From assembly GCA_025267735.1 (NCBI GenBank), contig CM046294.1, positions 34,813,222 to 34,877,221 on the forward strand: a stretch of DNA of 64,000 nucleotides. Direction: 5' to 3'. How positions within the stretch are numbered: the first letter of the stretch is position 1; the number at the start of each line of letters is the position of its first letter. Both the position numbers and the translations under genes were made by a program. Below, piece after piece: positions 44,573-54,992 of the stretch. The stretch comes from Mactra quadrangularis (taxonomy: Eukaryota > Mollusca > Bivalvia > Venerida > Mactridae). The notes beneath the pieces were generated by a model. It had not been told where the DNA came from and did not search any database. It worked only from the letters and a program-made list of their open reading frames with translations.

Positions 44573-45750
44573 TTCCGCTATTTATACCCATCTGATGCCC
44601 GCGTGCATACCTGACCTGGAATCTGATAGGTCCATAAATACATTTGATGCTCTTTGAAACTCTTGCACGGGAAGCACATTTGCAAGCTTTTACATTGTTC
44701 TGAATGAGCGTCTACCATTACTTGTTTACAAATGTTGCCTGGCTTACAATGGAGGTAACCTTACATGGAGATGCTATAATGCAGTCATGACCATAAGTGT
44801 TGCAAAAGAAACAGTTTTTCGGGTTTCTCTTCTCTGCTTTTATTTATTTCAGGTTGAAATTATTATGTGAGGTATGAGGCACTGATGTCTGTAGACCTAG
44901 CAGGTTTGGTTCGCTTTTGTCTTTATGGTAGAAACAATATTATTTGTAAAACTGTCATCTCTAGAGCAAAAAGTCAATGGCAGTAAGATCAATTGTAGTG
45001 CTGTAATTTTCATCTTACTGCTTGCATTATAAGAGTAAGATTATACTTACTTCTGTTAAAGTTAACTTCACATCCATTCCACAACAATTCTTATTTAGAC
45101 TCCCTTGGAAAAATGTTGACATGCTTCATTAACATGCTATATCACTGGTTTAGTGCAAAACTGTGGTAACTCAATATTAGAAAAGAGCAAGTTACAACTG
45201 TTTTGCGCTAAACCTGTGATATGTGCTCTCCTGGCATTTACATGTATATTGATAAGTCAGTACCATGTAGAAAAGTAGGATGTAGATTATAGGCATGCTC
45301 CGCAAGGCAAGCACTTTGTATCGGTAGCTAGCAATTTTCTAAGGAACTGTCTGCTATGATCAAGAAAGATGAATCACTTGCTAGCCATAAGAAGCAAGTT
45401 TTTTTCTTGCTAGCTGTATCATTCAGAATGTTTCGGCCTTCAAAATGGCTGCCCCCTGTGGGAATGTGTTTCTTTTTCAAGAATACTGATATATTTCATT
45501 TATTGCATATATTTTGTCAAAGCTGTTAAAAAGAATAATTAAAGGGATTATTGATTTGAATGTCTTTCGTGTGTTACAATTCTGAACTTTCTGTTTGAGA
45601 AAGACGCCATCTTGGATTTGCTAGTTTGAAGCAAACTGTTCTGTAGACCTCTTATGCTACAAAAAATCGTACGCAAAATGCGCTATAGCTAGTGATTGCC
45701 TTGTGGAAAGTGCCTTATGTACTTGTAAAAAAGCTATATGATCCAAAGAA
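44573..45750. other. Spacer
   Basis: Includes a 'gcagtaagatcaatt' to 'atcttactgcttgc' inverted word (44983-45029) of the 26370/32103 type, and a loose inverted pair 'ggtttagtgcaaaactgtgg' / 'ttttgcgctaaacctgt' (45148-45220). No gene recognised. Confidence 0.4.
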
Positions 45751-45806
45751 GTCAAGGAAACCTATAGTAGGAAGAGCTGACCGTCGTATGAATATGACCT
45801 AAATAC
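45751..45806 (+). mobile_element. SINE family 2 body fragment
   Basis: 'ggaaacctatagtaggaaga' and 'gctgaccgtcgta...tatgacctaaatac' match the body of the intact SINE at 48054-48110, with a few changes. Head and tail are missing. Confidence 0.75.
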
Positions 45807-45944
45807 AAAGGGAGATAGGTTATGATGTTACTAGTCAATTTAATAAACTTATTTTAGCCCATCTGATTTGATAAGGAAAATGCAATTTATGATTGTTTAC
45901 AATTTTTTAACTTATAAAAAAGAGCAGGACTGTAATTGAAAGTA

Positions 45945-47125
45945 TACTCGGCGTCAATGAAAACTTACCACCCTACCAACCCTCGCTTTATGATAATAGA
46001 ATTGAAGTGCAGTAAAAATTTTACATAGACACATGTTTGGCATACACATGTAGTCATTGCTGCCAAAAGAATCTAAAATCGATTTACGATGTTCGAGTCC
46101 CGGACTGCACATGCAAAGTAGGATTTTTTTGTAAGAACGACATGTATTCAGTAGTTTGTGTAAATCATTTGTCTCTAACGACAGTTAGTCGACAGGTTAA
46201 GAAAAACCCTTTGTAATTTCAACTATTGCTATTCAAATGCCACGTTTAGGAGACACTCAACGTCACCAAGTTCTCGGCATTGCTGACGCCGGGCTTTCAT
46301 TTCTTGAGAATGCTCGTGACATGGGCTGCTCCCATCAGACAATCATGAATCTGGTAAGGAGACATGAACGGATAGGCTCAGTGAAAGGTAGGTCACGCCT
46401 AGGTTGTGAAAAGGTGACGTCAGGACGTACCGATAGTCAAATTCTCCTGCTGCACGCTGGGGTGGTGATAGTGTCATGGTTTTGGAAGGCATTTCTTGGA
46501 GGCACAAGACCCCACTTATTGTATTGCATGGAGCACTTACTGCTCATCGTTACATTGATAATGTGCTGAGGCCAGTAGTTCTTTCTTTTATTCAGACTGA
46601 CGCTGACGTCAACCTTCTCCAGCAAAACAGTGCACGGCCCAACTCGGTTCGCGTTACAAAAGATTTCCTGCAGGATAATAATGTCCACACATCGCCTTGA
46701 CCAGCATTCAGTCCCGACTTAAACCCTATAAAGCATCTTTGGGACCAACTTGACCTAAGGGTTTATGACGTCAGACGTCACGTCTATAAATTGAAGCAAC
46801 GTATACAAGCACTGACTGAGGAGTTGGATGCTATATCCTAGTACAGAATCCTGCGTCTGATACGGAGTATGAGACGTAGATGTCAAGCTGAACTTGATGC
46901 AGAGGGAGGACATACCCGCAACTGAGGTCCGTAACTTTCATTTTCGAGGTGGTTGTCTTGGTTCGCGGAGTGGGTCCGTTTATGCTTAGATTCCGTACTT
47001 GCAAAGAAAAATCCTATTTTCTATTATATTATTTAAAATCATGTAAAATTTTCATATTTGTAAGTGTTTTCATTTTTTCAAAAATAAGGTTCATGTAAGT
47101 GGTAAGTTTTCATTGACGCCTAGTA
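45945..47125 (+). mobile_element. Tc1/mariner-superfamily transposon, inactive
   Basis: 27-bp TIRs (45945-45971 and 47099-47125; one mismatch) begin 'tact(c/a)ggcgtcaatgaaaa'. They are flanked by TA dinucleotides at 45943-45944 and 47126-47127, the hallmark of Tc1/mariner insertion. The 1,181-bp element encodes a broken transposase (46237-46924). A full Tc1-like element is usually about 1.5 kb or more, so roughly 300 bp has been lost internally. Confidence 0.95.
46237..46924 (+). pseudogene. Tc1-like transposase pseudogene
   Basis: The N-terminal helix-turn-helix part is open from ATG 46237 (MPRLGDTQRHQVLGI...; SHQTIMNLVRRHERIGS). The frame then breaks at about 46435-46475, where the middle of the DDE domain, including the first catalytic Asp, is deleted. 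The C-terminal part continues in another frame (ISWRHKTPLIVLHG, then YIDNVLRPVV). At the second catalytic position the family's 'QQD(N)ARP' is 'QQNSARP'. At the third, 'SPDLNPIEHLWD' reads 'SPDLNPIKHLWD'. Stops interrupt after NNVHTSP and near 46842. All three catalytic acids are absent, so it cannot be active. Confidence 0.93.
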
Positions 47126-47435
47126 TATTTCAATTCTTAGGGGTTCAGATTCAAAGTAAATTCCCTGTACATGTAGACTTGTTTATAATAAATGTAGTTT
47201 TTGGCAAAGGTAGCGAGGGCTAACTCACAAGACTGTTATGTTATTTGTAAGGGAGATAACTCACTTTAAAATATATGGTACTATACAGTAACCTTACAGT
47301 ATTAGCTCCCTTGAACATCTATGATCTTAAATAACTGCTTTGTGATCATTCAAACCTTCTCTATACTGAATTAAAATGTACCGTTTTCACAATTGAATTA
47401 TTTTTTAATTTTTGGATATGTTTCCTATATTTCAG
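47126..47435. other. AT-rich spacer
   Basis: Nothing recognised. Confidence 0.4.
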
Positions 47436-47510
47436 AATTTTACTGATGATGTGACTAACTGATGATGTTCATTACTGATAGTGTATACTGTTCGGTTGTA
47501 AACAAGTGAT
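47436..47510 (+). other. Exon-like segment, non-coding
   Basis: Strong acceptor ('tgtttcctatatttcag') and consensus donor ('gtgat|gtaagtg') enclose 75 bases with stops in all frames. Could be a UTR or lncRNA exon together with 50863-50981, 51822-51957 and 63892-63947. Confidence 0.25.
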
Positions 47511-47893
47511 GTAAGTGTTACAGCTAAGTATTATCTTTTTTAATTTGGCTTTATGCAATGATTTTCCAACACATTTTGCTTTAAAAATCAATCTTTATGC
47601 AAAAGTAAAAAAAAATTTAATAGATTTGAAACTGTATTTACTAATCTATTTAAACTTTTTTTTACTTTTAATAAGTTAAAAATTTGTAAACAATCATAAC
47701 TAGCATTTTCCTTCTCATATCCAAAACATGTTTACTGTAATTATTTTCCATAGCAAAGCTCTTATGCTACTTTTGAAGTCTCAGTTATAATCATAATGAA
47801 TACTAAAATATAAAGCAAAACTATTATAAAGAGCCTTCCTAAAGAAAAAGTTATCAAATTTTAGATAAAAGCTATACAGTAAGCCTACAAAGT
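47511..47893. other. AT-rich spacer
   Basis: Contains an inverted 'aaagtaaaaaaaaatttaat' / 'ttttttttacttttaataag' pair (about 47603-47672). No gene. Confidence 0.35.
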
Positions 47894-48169
47894 AAAAATG
47901 TTTTCCAAGCCGCGGCCGTGGCGTAGTGGTTAGCATGTCTGACTTCGAATCCGGAGATCCGGGTTCGAATCCCGGTCGCGGCAGGTCATACCCTATACAT
48001 GAGTTGTCGGCCTCGTGGTAGGGTAAGTTAGTACTGGTGATAGATAAAGTGTCCAGGAAACCTGTAGTAGGAAGAGCTGGCCGTCGTGTATATGACCTAT
48101 ATATGTGTTGAATGCGACGTAAAAGAAACCAAAAAAAAAAAAAAAAAAAAAAAAAAAATGTTTTCCAAG
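47894..48169 (+). mobile_element. tRNA-Arg-derived SINE, family 2, young insertion
   Basis: Perfect 16-bp target duplication 'aaaaatgttttccaag' at 47894-47909 and 48154-48169. Between them: a tRNA-like head (47909-47983), a ~140-bp body ('gtccaggaaacctgtagtag', 'ctggccgtcgtgtatatgac') and a 27-base A run. A long clean poly(A) and intact duplication point to recent L1-type retrotransposition. A body fragment of the same family is at 45751-45806. The tail differs from SINE family 1, so a different LINE partner is likely. Confidence 0.95.
47909..47983 (+). tRNA. tRNA-Arg(TCG)-like SINE head
   Basis: Folds as a near-complete cloverleaf: acceptor 'gccgcgg' / 'tcgcggc' (one G-T), T arm 'ccggg ttcgaat cccgg', anticodon loop 'cttcgaa' giving TCG (Arg). 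The anticodon stem has one mismatch and the D stem is weak; positions 8-9 are CC instead of the usual T. As it is followed by a SINE body and poly(A), it is a SINE promoter head and not an independent gene, though A and B boxes look usable. Confidence 0.75.
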
Positions 48170-48264
48170 TTTTGGTGGATACTGTATATATGCCATCAAC
48201 AACTTCATGATGTACTGGACCAATTTCAGATGTTTTGAAGGATTAAAGGAACACTGAACATATA

Positions 48265-50621
48265 CGAGGGGTGTCCCAGTAAATCGTGGACTCTGTTTAT
48301 GGCGGAAAATTACGCGCAACTTTAGCACCAACTTTTAACTGCCATTAAATGTATGTGTTGTGAGTAAGTATGCTAAATTTTTAGACGGTTAATTAAAAAG
48401 TAAAAGTTTTGCTTCAATTTATAGGACACTAGGTATGACAACGCGGCGCAAGCCAACGTCATATTAAAACGTCAGGTCTATGAAATCATTTTTATTCACT
48501 CTCCAAGTTCGCCTTGTTGTGAACAGTGACAAATACTGGCAATGTATTTACTTCATATTTACTTTAACAAATTTGTTTTTGTCTTTCTTTTGTTACAAAT
48601 TTGTGACATCAGTCTCAAAATATTAGTATGGTCAATGATATAATGGTCCACGGGTTAGGTATCCAACTTAACTTTGAATAACACTTCCAGCAGTTTTTGA
48701 TACCATATATTCAGTCGATGTATTACACAATGAATAACTACTCTACCATATGTAGTATGCACATTGTATACTTAATGATTCATTTTGTCTGTCTATATGT
48801 TTAAATTCAAATTTATACCCATCCATGTTGTGCCAGGCTGATTATAAAACTGAGTTGCTATTACATAGACTCAATCTTGTCCTGACGTCACCTTATCTCG
48901 TTGATGTCACATTTTTCGTGTTTCGGTGCAAACGCGTATGACACTCTTGAATACGTAATTTATGATTTGAGATTTGGTGTGATAATACATGGATAATTAC
49001 TGCGAATGTCTATGTAAAAATAAAATGCAATTAAAAAGTTTAAGTTTAAATTTTGCTGCCCACTTGAACTCAGTATGAACGAATACTGTATAGCGGGTAT
49101 TATCTGCGGGGGTTTTATTTTGGCTTTATTGGCGGAAAATGAAAATGCGCCAAATATAAACACCGCGAATACAAACCACCGCAGTATTAAGTCGCCGCCA
49201 TACTGTTTACTAAGGGACATTACTCTTAATAAATTTGTATTCATTAAAATGTGCATGTATTAACTCCCTTAAAAACAAGAATTATGTTGTGAATTTGGTG
49301 AGATTTATTATGTGAATGAACAAAATTTGGTATTTTGAATAACACAAAAAAATTGATTCAAGTTATGTACGTAGCAAACGAAAATACAGACAGACAACAC
49401 AGTCATTCTAACAATAAGACGACAGGTTCCATTAAAACTCGGTTACGAAATTCGACGACGCTGCCGCCATTTTGTTTACTTTATAAACCCGTATGTCGGT
49501 CATTTCCGAATCTTCACGAGTTTAGCTCAAACACTTATTTGATTGTCGTAAAAAACAAAGTCATCTTTAGTATTGCAATTAATTTAATTGCTTGTTATCA
49601 AACCGAAGACAAACTTCTCATCACCGAATTTAACAAATTGAGTAAAAAGAGCGGAGTAAGTGTTTATGTAGCTTATTATTTATTGATATTCAAAAGAGAA
49701 CTATTGTCAAATTTTGTCACGTGACAACGCTGTATAATTGATTTTGTCTCCACTAGGTGGGTTGATTGTACATTGTTTGTGACAAGCTGAAAATTTTAAA
49801 ATTTGTTGGACCTTGACGAATGGATTCTGGTAAATTGGCAATTTTTAAGGAGTGTGTGGCCGCAAACTTTAATACCGATAATTTTTAACAAAGACAAAGG
49901 CGTTATTCACGACTATAAATAAACACGCGAAAATTTTGATTGTCGTTAGAACAAATTGTTATTATTATAAGACTCTCGCGAGTTGGGCTTACTTATGCAA
50001 TTTGTCGATCGATCAATCAAACTAAGCGGCACCCAGGTAATTTTTTCAACAAAAACATTCACATTTAATGGCGATCCTTATCACATGATTAATCTTGTTC
50101 CCGTCAATACATCGTCATAGAAATAGATATTCTGCAGTGTAAGAATTGGTTTTTAACACGTCCGCTAAGATTATGCAACTTTGGTGACACTTAGTTAATT
50201 AAAAAATTTGAAAAGTCGCGGTTGGTAGTGACCGCTTATACAGGTAAATTGACCTTTTTAGTGGAAATGACAGAGTTATGTACCTTTGACAATCTTTCAC
50301 CGGGAGGTTTAAAATTGGCGCTCAGAGTAATTTCCGCCAATATTTAGCATCGCCAATACAAAACTCTCTTGTTTACGCGAAATTTTTGCCCCGCAGAAAT
50401 AACCCGCTATACAGTATACAAGTGTGAAAGTGGTTGCGCCGCATGCACATACTTGTATTAGCTGAACATTAAAATGACGCCTTTAATGCAAATACTTATA
50501 GGTCAAATGCTTAATTTGTATAAAAATAAGGCTAACAAACAGTCTTGTATATTATGATCATCATGAGACGTAAGGAAAAAAAGTTATGGACAAAGTACAC
50601 GATTTACTGGGACACCCCTCG
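48265..50621. mobile_element. Mariner-type non-autonomous element carrying a nested insertion
   Basis: Perfect 24-bp TIRs ('cgaggggtgtcccagtaaat' plus cgtg; 48265-48288 and 50598-50621) with TA on both sides (48263-48264, 50622-50623). 'cgaggggtgt' ends are common among mariner elements. Without the nested element (49086-50414 plus one TA) it is about 1.03 kb. No transposase frame is visible in its remaining parts. Confidence 0.9.
49086..50414. mobile_element. Nested TIR element with 'ctgtatagcgggt' ends
   Basis: The first 13 bases match perfectly at both ends and 23 of 26 match overall (49086-49111 and 50389-50414). TA flanks at 49084-49085 and 50415-50416 suggest TA-directed insertion. The subterminal parts share 'ggcgg', 'gccaata' and 'ttgcc/ggcaa' words. 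A 129-codon frame (49335-49724, +) has no recognisable domain and I do not call it a gene. It lies inside the mariner-type element, so it arrived later. Confidence 0.85.
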
Positions 50622-50862
50622 TAGTATTAAAGCACAAAACTTGTTAATTGATCATAATTAAACAAAAATAGCTCTAATCACTGATTTTATTGTTTGCTCA
50701 GATAATTTACTTAAGGTGACTCAAATATCAAGCTCTCATGTGTTTTTTTTCTTCCTATCCGTTTTGACTTACATTTTCTCAAGAAGCAGACATCTTCCCT
50801 ATATGCTAATGGAAATACAGTATCTATTACTAATCTCCCAATAACTTTGTTGTTGATTTCAG
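50622..50862. other. AT-rich spacer
   Basis: Polypyrimidine-rich near its end, leading into the exon-like segment. Confidence 0.35.
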
Positions 50863-50981
50863 ATCATTCATTTCTAGGATCCTGATGTTGCCAACCCTCA
50901 ATGAGTTCAATACTTGAAGCAACATGATAGTCACCTTATAGGGTGTTTGTTCAAATAGTTCAATGTGTAAACTAATTTCTG
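50863..50981 (+). other. Exon-like segment, non-coding
   Basis: The acceptor 'tttgttgttgatttcag' and donor 'ttctg|gtaagtgt' are both near consensus. The 119 bases have stops in every frame. A UTR or lncRNA exon is possible. Confidence 0.3.
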
Positions 50982-51044
50982 GTAAGTGTATAATATTATA
51001 TTACTTTCTTTAACTTGTCTACATGCTGTTGTTCCTTTTGCTCT

Positions 51045-51221
51045 TTTTTGGTTGGACTAAACACTGTAGCAACTCATTGTATAGGTCACTTACCTTCCTG
51101 GAAAGGCTAAATCTCTGGATTAAGCTGTGAACCTGTTTCTAGATGCATACTTTCATCAGTTACTGACAATTGTCCTACATGATTTAGAATCAGTGGTAGG
51201 AGAGAGAATGTCTGTAGGAAG
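51045..51221 (-). mobile_element. SINE family 1, 5'-truncated
   Basis: The minus strand begins at 'cttcctacagacattctctc' and runs through 'ggacaattgtcagtaactga' and 'taatccagagatttagcc' to 'tagtccaaccaaaaa'. The tRNA-like head is absent. Confidence 0.85.
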
Positions 51222-51454
51222 TATTTTATGTACAAGCTCTGCAAAATTAGTTATCTCATTTACCAATAAATAAATCAAAATGAACAATTTATTATACTTC
51301 AAGTTACTTGTGATGGCTTCAAACTTTGTATTTACAAGACTTAAACTGTATACCTTATCCATAATGAAGTACCAGTATTCTGATTTAAGAATTTACATGG
51401 GTGGGACCATAACTAAGTATGGAAGTTGTGTTCTGACCCAATTGTCATTGTTAT

Positions 51455-51703
51455 TATACCCCCGCTTCGAAGAAGAGGGGGGTATACTGTTTTACCCTTG
51501 TCCGTGCGTGCGTGTGTGCGTCCGTCCGTCCGTGTGTTACGAAATTTCCGTCGCAGTTTTCTCAGCAACTATAACATGCAGCAACCTAATACTTTGCATA
51601 TTGCTTCATCCCATAGTCCCATGTGGTGTAAAGCGATTTCATGCTCCTTGCTCATCTACTTCCTGTTTGTCGCATATTTTTAGATTTTTGCGGGGGTATC
51701 ACT
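51455..51703 (+). mobile_element. Short 'tatacccccgc' hairpin-end element
   Basis: The end hairpin ('tatacccccgcttcgaagaa' / 'gaggggggtata') is followed by a (CCGT/GCGT)n tract. It ends at 'gcgggggtat', an inverted match of the start. It has one internal unit only, so it looks like an unexpanded relative of the tandem-repeat elements. The 141-codon frame crossing it (51280-51705) is not a gene. Confidence 0.65.
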
Positions 51704-51821
51704 AGTTATAATGTACATTTGTAATTGCAATACTCTAAATAGAGGGCAATAAATACATTTTTCAATCAAATGAACCAAAGAATAAATAATTCTGTTAGAC
51801 TTATTATTATGATGTTTTCAG

Positions 51822-51957
51822 GATGTCAACAACATGTTGTCATATCAAGCAGTGTACACTCTTTTGATGGAATATAATCAATTCACTTGATGACTTGTAG
51901 GAAGGAATTGAAAGACCAGTTTGCTTGGACCAGCACAGTTACACAGAAGAAAACATG
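51822..51957 (+). other. Exon-like segment, partly open
   Basis: Acceptor 'tattatgatgttttcag' and donor 'aacatg|gtaaga'. The last 57 bases read EGIERPVCLDQHSYTEENM after an alternative acceptor at 51899, which looks more protein-like than the surroundings; the first part has a stop. Either a 136-base non-coding exon or a 57-base coding exon with an upstream pseudo-acceptor. Confidence 0.3.
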
Positions 51958-54900
51958 GTAAGATCTTACAACATTTACCACTTGTTTTTTCCAAGTCAAT
52001 GCTGTCTTTAAATAGAGATATCTTTCACCCCTTAAATAATACATACACAATTATTAATCAGCAACTCAATTGAGTTATTTGATAAAGAATTGCGATGAGA
52101 AATGACCAAATATGTTATCACTCAATCAACCTGTCCTGTCATTAGTAAATCTTCTACAAAACTTTTGAAAGATGAGAGGCTGGTCTTGAGGTTTGAGTTT
52201 TAGAAAACTGGTAGTTTTTGGCTGCAGTATTTTAGTGTATTATCTATTATGTTGCAAAAAGAATATCCTGAGATAATGAAAATTTGTAAGATTTTATCAG
52301 TGATATTTTAATTGTCGCTGCAATATTGTTAAGCAAAAAATGTTCACTGTTCAAATATAAATTTACTTGGTCAATATCAAATTTTGTAAGCTAGATCCAT
52401 TCCAAAATTAGTGTACCTTTTTTGCACTTTAAAATAATTTTCATGCTACATATAAGTACTTACTTAACCCTTAAAACCACTAAACGAAGACAAAATCTTT
52501 ATCATCAATCTAAAAACAAGTTATACTATAAAAAAAACCAATAGAATTTAACTGCCTTGGGGTTATAATAACCCTCTCTAGCGGGTTCCCTTGCAGGGGC
52601 CAAATTCGTCTAAAACTTACACAACATTTTAAAGCATTGGATCATATCATATCGTTTTTCCAGTGATATACTCGAAACCAGTGCGTGCAAGTTTTTAGTA
52701 CGCAAATATATAAACTGATGCTAAAAAGAAATGCCTCATTTCAACTAGGTACATAATTTTGGCAATTCAGAATAACAAGAGAATACATTCATGTTGTTAG
52801 CCTGTAAGAAGCCCTTGGTGACATGTGCAACGTGAGGTCTGTCGTTTTTTATGCTGATAGACAAAGTCTTGACATTGCCAGAATATAGAGACACTCACAG
52901 AACATAATAGCTGGTCTATGTGATGTGTTCACGAGATTACCATGGCAAACAATAGTTGTGACTTAAACTTGTTTTGAGACACTGATAGGTCTAAGGGTGT
53001 TACAATTATAAGTCCAAATACGACTTATCATTGAACACTACATTCTCTCAACACCATGGCTGCGATGATACGAGCGGAGAGATAGACGTTGATGATGGTG
53101 GCATAAGTTTAGAACTAGTCCGCTGAAGTGAGCTTACGCCAAACAAGTAGATTTCCCATTGTTCGTCGACTTATTTGGCATACATGATTACCCTTTCACT
53201 ACACGTTATGTAGATACTGTAGTACTCTGGTTATGATACTTCCAGTGGTTCACTGTTGCTGACAAATTGCAATTCTAGTAAATACTCTTGAAAGCTGAGC
53301 TCTTAAGCTTCAACACCAACGATGTAATCTGAGTAGTGCTGGGTCTGGCTGCTCGGATTTTTCAGGGAACAGGGTTCACAGCTGCTAACAGATTGTTGTT
53401 ATAATAAGATAGTCAAGCAAAACTTTTATGATTTGATTTTAAAGTTTAATATCATCTGATATATTCATATAAATAAACAACAGTTATACATAAGTCTACC
53501 ACTGATTATACAATAACGTTTGTCGTTCTCTAGACCAGTTCTAGTACAAAAAGACTCTTTAGAATGATAAAATCTAACTATTTGCCAAGTAAAATAAATG
53601 ATATAATGTAGAAATTTACTAATATCTAACCATTTAGAAAGTGACGAAAATGAATTCTAAATATTAGGTTTTAAAAGTAGATGCACTGCTAGCAAGACAA
53701 CCAAAATGATTGTGAACCTAGATTGTGAGTTCACAAGGGTATTTTAACCTCTGTGAAGTACACCAGAAAATGTGCGGAGTTCACAGTTAAAACTGTGAAT
53801 TCACATCTAAAGCAGTGGAATGTGAACTCCGCAACCGAACAAAAAACTATGAACTGCGCAATGTCTATGGAATGAATGTAGTGCCACTAAAGAAAGTTGA
53901 ATAAATCAAACAATAAGCATAGAAACTCAGTAAAATATATATAATTAGGAAGTCAAATGAATATTTTAATTAATAGTAACCTCGGCTTTCCTTTTATAAG
54001 AATGAAACAAGCTTGACATGGTGATAAAAGTATTCAACAACCACTTTGTGCGTATTTATTTACATAAGGATAGCAACGGTCGTTAGGGAAAATTCCCATT
54101 ATGCCTAGCGTCATTCTGTACACAAACAGTCTGACTGACCTTTGTATGGAGACACCGAGCATCATGGGTAAAACTGTTTATTTACCTGACGACACATGGC
54201 AATGTTTACATTCTAATAATTCCCCCCTTCAAGTATACTGAACAAATAGAGTATGTATTTTGTGTCTACTCTATAAAATTTAACTATCCAACAAACTATC
54301 CTCATTAAATTAAACTTTTAACCGGTAGTTAAACCTCCATCATAACGTGTTTACATCTGCCATTCTTTTCACAGACATTTGAAATCAAAAGTAGAATACA
54401 TGGTTTAACTAAGCATCTATACCTTTAGAGGTTTAAAAGTACTTTGTATCTATGGATTTATATTCCTGTAGCTATAGGTGATCATTTATTTATAACATTT
54501 AAACGATGATTTTGTCAAAAAACGAAACAAATCCAACGATTTTGTCTTCATGAGCCGCACAATATTCTGTTGCATACCAAACACTAAATTTTGGGAAGCG
54601 TTGTGCGTCTTAGTAAAGAGCTGATATCTTCACCTTCATGGCCTAACGTAACTCAGCATCCAACATGGCGGCTGATGTAACATAAATAAACATAAGCATC
54701 AGACTGATAGATTGTTGCTTTAAACAGAGTTAACAAATGGTAAATACAGTTGAAATTGTTACAAAAACTTAATATGAATTTGTCAGAAATGGTGTCATTG
54801 CATGACAAGACCATGCTACAAAAATATCTTATCAAGACCTAGAACTAGGTCTCTTTTGCTCTTCCCCCTACCGCTTAAACAGGCGCAGAAGACTATTGAA

Positions 54901-54992
54901 GATGTCCGCTTGTGTGAGCCGAAGGCAAAAAAGCAAAAAACACAATGATACAGTTGAGTAGATCTGTCGTATCTTTGACTGTGCTGCGCCAC
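51958..54992. other. 3-kb stretch without firm features
   Basis: Holds a palindromic patch at 53770-53841 ('tgcggagttcac' ... 'gtgaactccgca', with an inner hairpin 'ttcacagttaaaactgtgaa'), and 'ccaacatggcggctgatg' near 54659, an ATG in a YY1-like word. No coding exon, RNA gene or TIR pair was identified. Confidence 0.4.

Noticed and set aside
46070..46110. 'gatgttcgagtcccgg' as a B box inside the Tc1 element
   Set aside because: Isolated word within a DNA transposon with no A box at the proper distance.
47909..47983. Independent functional tRNA-Arg(TCG) gene
   Set aside because: The D stem and anticodon stem are imperfect, and it is followed by a SINE body, poly(A) and a target duplication. 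It is a SINE head.
47993..48331. 112-codon minus-strand frame
   Set aside because: It translates the SINE body and its poly(A) (a phenylalanine run), then the mariner end. Artefact of repeats.
49335..49724. 129-codon plus-strand frame inside the nested TIR element, considered as a transposase
   Set aside because: No DDE/D signature or DNA-binding motif seen, and it is far too short for a transposase.
51280..51705. 141-codon plus-strand frame, longest in the window
   Set aside because: It runs through the hairpin and CCGT tract of a mobile element; the peptide is a translation of repeats.
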